A stretch of DNA of 34,011 nt from Firmicutes bacterium ZCTH02-B6 (GTDB lineage: Bacteria > Bacillota > Limnochordia > Limnochordales > ZCTH02-B6): positions 1 through 34,011 of the forward strand of contig LZRQ01000027.1 of assembly GCA_002159155.1 (NCBI GenBank), read 5' to 3'. Each line of letters starts with the position of its first letter. Within the stretch, counting starts at the first letter, position 1. Below, in pieces: positions 33,501 through 34,011 of the stretch. A model generated the notes under the pieces. That model worked only from the letters and a program-made list of their open reading frames with translations, made no database searches and was not told the origin of the DNA. The translations under genes were made by a program, and so were the position numbers.

Positions 33501-34011
33501 CCAAAAGCGTTCGCAGCGAAAAGACCAGCCGCTCCCGCAGGTGGTCGATGGGCGGGTTCGTAACTTCGGCAAAGCGCTGCTTGAAGTAGTGAAACAGCGG
33601 CCGGGGCTGGTACGACAGCACGGCCAGCGCCGTATCGTCTCCCATGGAACCGCCCGGCTCCTTGCCGTCCTCGGCCATGGGCCGCATGATGACGATGAGC
33701 TCTTCCGAGGTGTACCCAAAAGCGAGTTGCCGTTGGGTAAGCTGGACCTGATCGGGCTCAAGATCGTCGTGCCCGGCAGCCGCTGGCCCGATCTCGGGTG
33801 AGTGCTCAGCGGCCGCAGCCGCCTGTCTTGCCAGCGGCACCATGTGCTGGCGGAGCCAATCGCCATAGGGCCGGTGCGCTGCCATCTCCGCCTTTATCTC
33901 GTGATCTTTATGCACACGGCCGCCCTCCAGGTCGACCGCGATCATCTGCCCAGGTCCGAGCCGCCCCCGCTCCACGACCCGCTCAGGCTCGATGGAGGCG
34001 ATACCCACCTC
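30580..34011 (-). CDS. gltB: Glutamate synthase large subunit, 5' partial
   Basis: The C-terminal ~1,143 residues of the large (alpha) subunit of glutamate synthase, which makes two glutamates from glutamine and 2-oxoglutarate. The frame runs off the right edge; the missing ~370 residues correspond to the N-terminal glutaminase domain with its catalytic Cys1. Present are the central domain (start to ~33000), the FMN-binding synthase barrel, and the 3Fe-4S cysteines in CVMARVCHNNTC (31711-31746, C-x5-C-x4-C). The final GxGxG beta-helix domain includes GGTVVILGPTGYNLAAGMTGGELF. GSEGGEDPDRFGT and GGHSGGTGSSPL are canonical loop segments. The small subunit gene (gltD), often adjacent, is not downstream; an SDR gene follows instead. 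Confidence 0.96.
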   Translation of the reverse strand, partial: EVGIASIEPERVVERGRLGPGQMIAVDLEGGRVHKDHEIKAEMAAHRPYGDWLRQHMVPLARQAAAAAEHSPEIGPAAAGHDDLEPDQVQLTQRQLAFGYTSEELIVIMRPMAEDGKEPGGSMGDDTALAVLSYQPRPLFHYFKQRFAEVTNPPIDHLRERLVFSLRTLLGARDNLLAERPEAAALIELPGPVLLGREMAALEEVARRDPRFALVRLDTVFPVAGGPEELARAVTRLVREAEAAVDAGATLLVLCDRKVDEAHAPIPSLMAVGAVHHHLIRRGKRMRCSIVVESGEPREVHHMAALLGYGAAAVYPYLALETVATMRYKDESMTPDSAQDRFRKACEEGLLKVMSKMGISTVDSYMGAQIFEAVGLADEVVQTCFPGTPSVVKGNGFADIARVVLAWHAKAFPQAGKLDSYGFYKPRKGGEHHDFTPETARKLHEAVGLQSPDSAGSGTAAPAVPSRAAYAEWVQMVNALPSQLRSALTFHSDRRPIPIHEVEPAEAIVKRFSTAQMSLGSLSPEAHEVLAIAMNRLGARSGSGEGGEDPDRFGTEHNSAVKQVASGRFGVTPAYLASAAEIQIKIAQGSKPGEGGQIPGDKVTPLIARLRKTTPGVALISPPPHHDIYSIEDLAQLIYDLKAANPDAEISVKLVAQTGVGTIAAGVAKGGADIIVISGHSGGTGSSPLNSIKNAGLPWEIGLAETQQALLDNNLRHRVGLRVDGGLKSGRDVVIAAMLGADEFSFGTAAMIAEGCVMARVCHNNTCPAGVATQRPDLRAKFVGRPENVMAYMLLVAEEVREILAELGYRSLDEIIGRTDLLEQVRTGHPAYARLDLSPLLAVPEGCEGRPRHRVLARNDLLRPRRSEGMLRADAALLIHAAPAMALGRDVKVELPIANTDRAVGATLAFTIARRFGDGGLPKGSLHATFRGSAGQSFGAFLPPGVRFTLIGEANDYVGKGLAGGEIVLRPFDGTRYAPHEHVIMGNTVLYGATGGALFACGRAGERFAVRNSGCLAVVEGTGDHACEYMTGGTVVILGPTGYNLAAGMTGGELFVLDETGRVPQRVNHELVTYGPIDESDGQRLFAIVERHYQLTGSPKARALLADWGTVLQRFVAIRPKGWKRAQPAETARRGVEEMIRAG

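Noticed and set aside
32104-33801. A 565-residue plus-strand open frame.
   Set aside because: It is antisense to the gltB FMN and central domains, with no recognisable domain and a composition typical of a GC-rich shadow frame.

Overview
The window is G+C-rich bacterial chromosome with compact operons, strong GGAGG-type ribosome binding sites and many GTG/TTG starts. An ECF vitamin-type transporter, a YtrA-type GntR regulator with its ABC transporter, a YbjQ protein and many Bacillota-style leaders suggest a high-GC member of the Bacillota (Limnochordia, Symbiobacteria or Thermaerobacter-like). This is an inference from gene content. No rRNA, tRNA, phage, insertion sequence or CRISPR array was found. 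A porin-like protein ending in Phe and a Lol-like export cassette would fit a diderm member such as Limnochordia, but do not prove it.

Layout. 2-2671 (+): 3' part of a TAXI-type TRAP transporter permease, then a DapA-family aldolase/lyase, so probably uptake and cleavage of one organic acid. 10122-2833 (-): a five-gene operon encoding an FtsX-type permease fused to a LolA-like domain, a second permease, a LolD-like ATPase, a porin-like exported protein and a tandem (double) TetR regulator, followed by a GNAT acetyltransferase. A sigma-A-like promoter at 10194-10223 is bracketed by two TGACC-N4-GGTCA operators, matching the two DNA-binding domains of the encoded regulator. This is the most interesting locus in the window.

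10290-16150 is mixed metabolism, nearly all on the minus strand: a hexapeptide acetyltransferase, an alpha/beta hydrolase, a TPR remnant on the plus strand, a D-threonine-aldolase-like PLP enzyme, a truncated Rid protein, a GT2 glycosyltransferase with a Rossmann-like tail, a DinB-like protein and a YbjQ protein. 18352-16219 (-) is a GntR / ABC ATPase / ABC-2 permease operon joined by ATGA overlaps, with a palindromic operator over its promoter. A Dam-type GATC adenine methylase diverges from it.

19500-27421: two paralogous Aer-like (FAD-PAS) chemoreceptors, both on the minus strand, flank a complete ECF transporter on the plus strand (S, T, A1, A2). The second ECF ATPase has a degenerate ABC signature, and a degenerate 19-bp tandem repeat lies between the S and T genes. 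27850-29421 (+), preceded by an AT-rich leader, encodes a metzincin-type lipoprotein protease and a small exported protein of unknown function. The window closes with an atypical SDR protein and the C-terminal three quarters of the glutamate synthase large subunit, which runs off the right edge.
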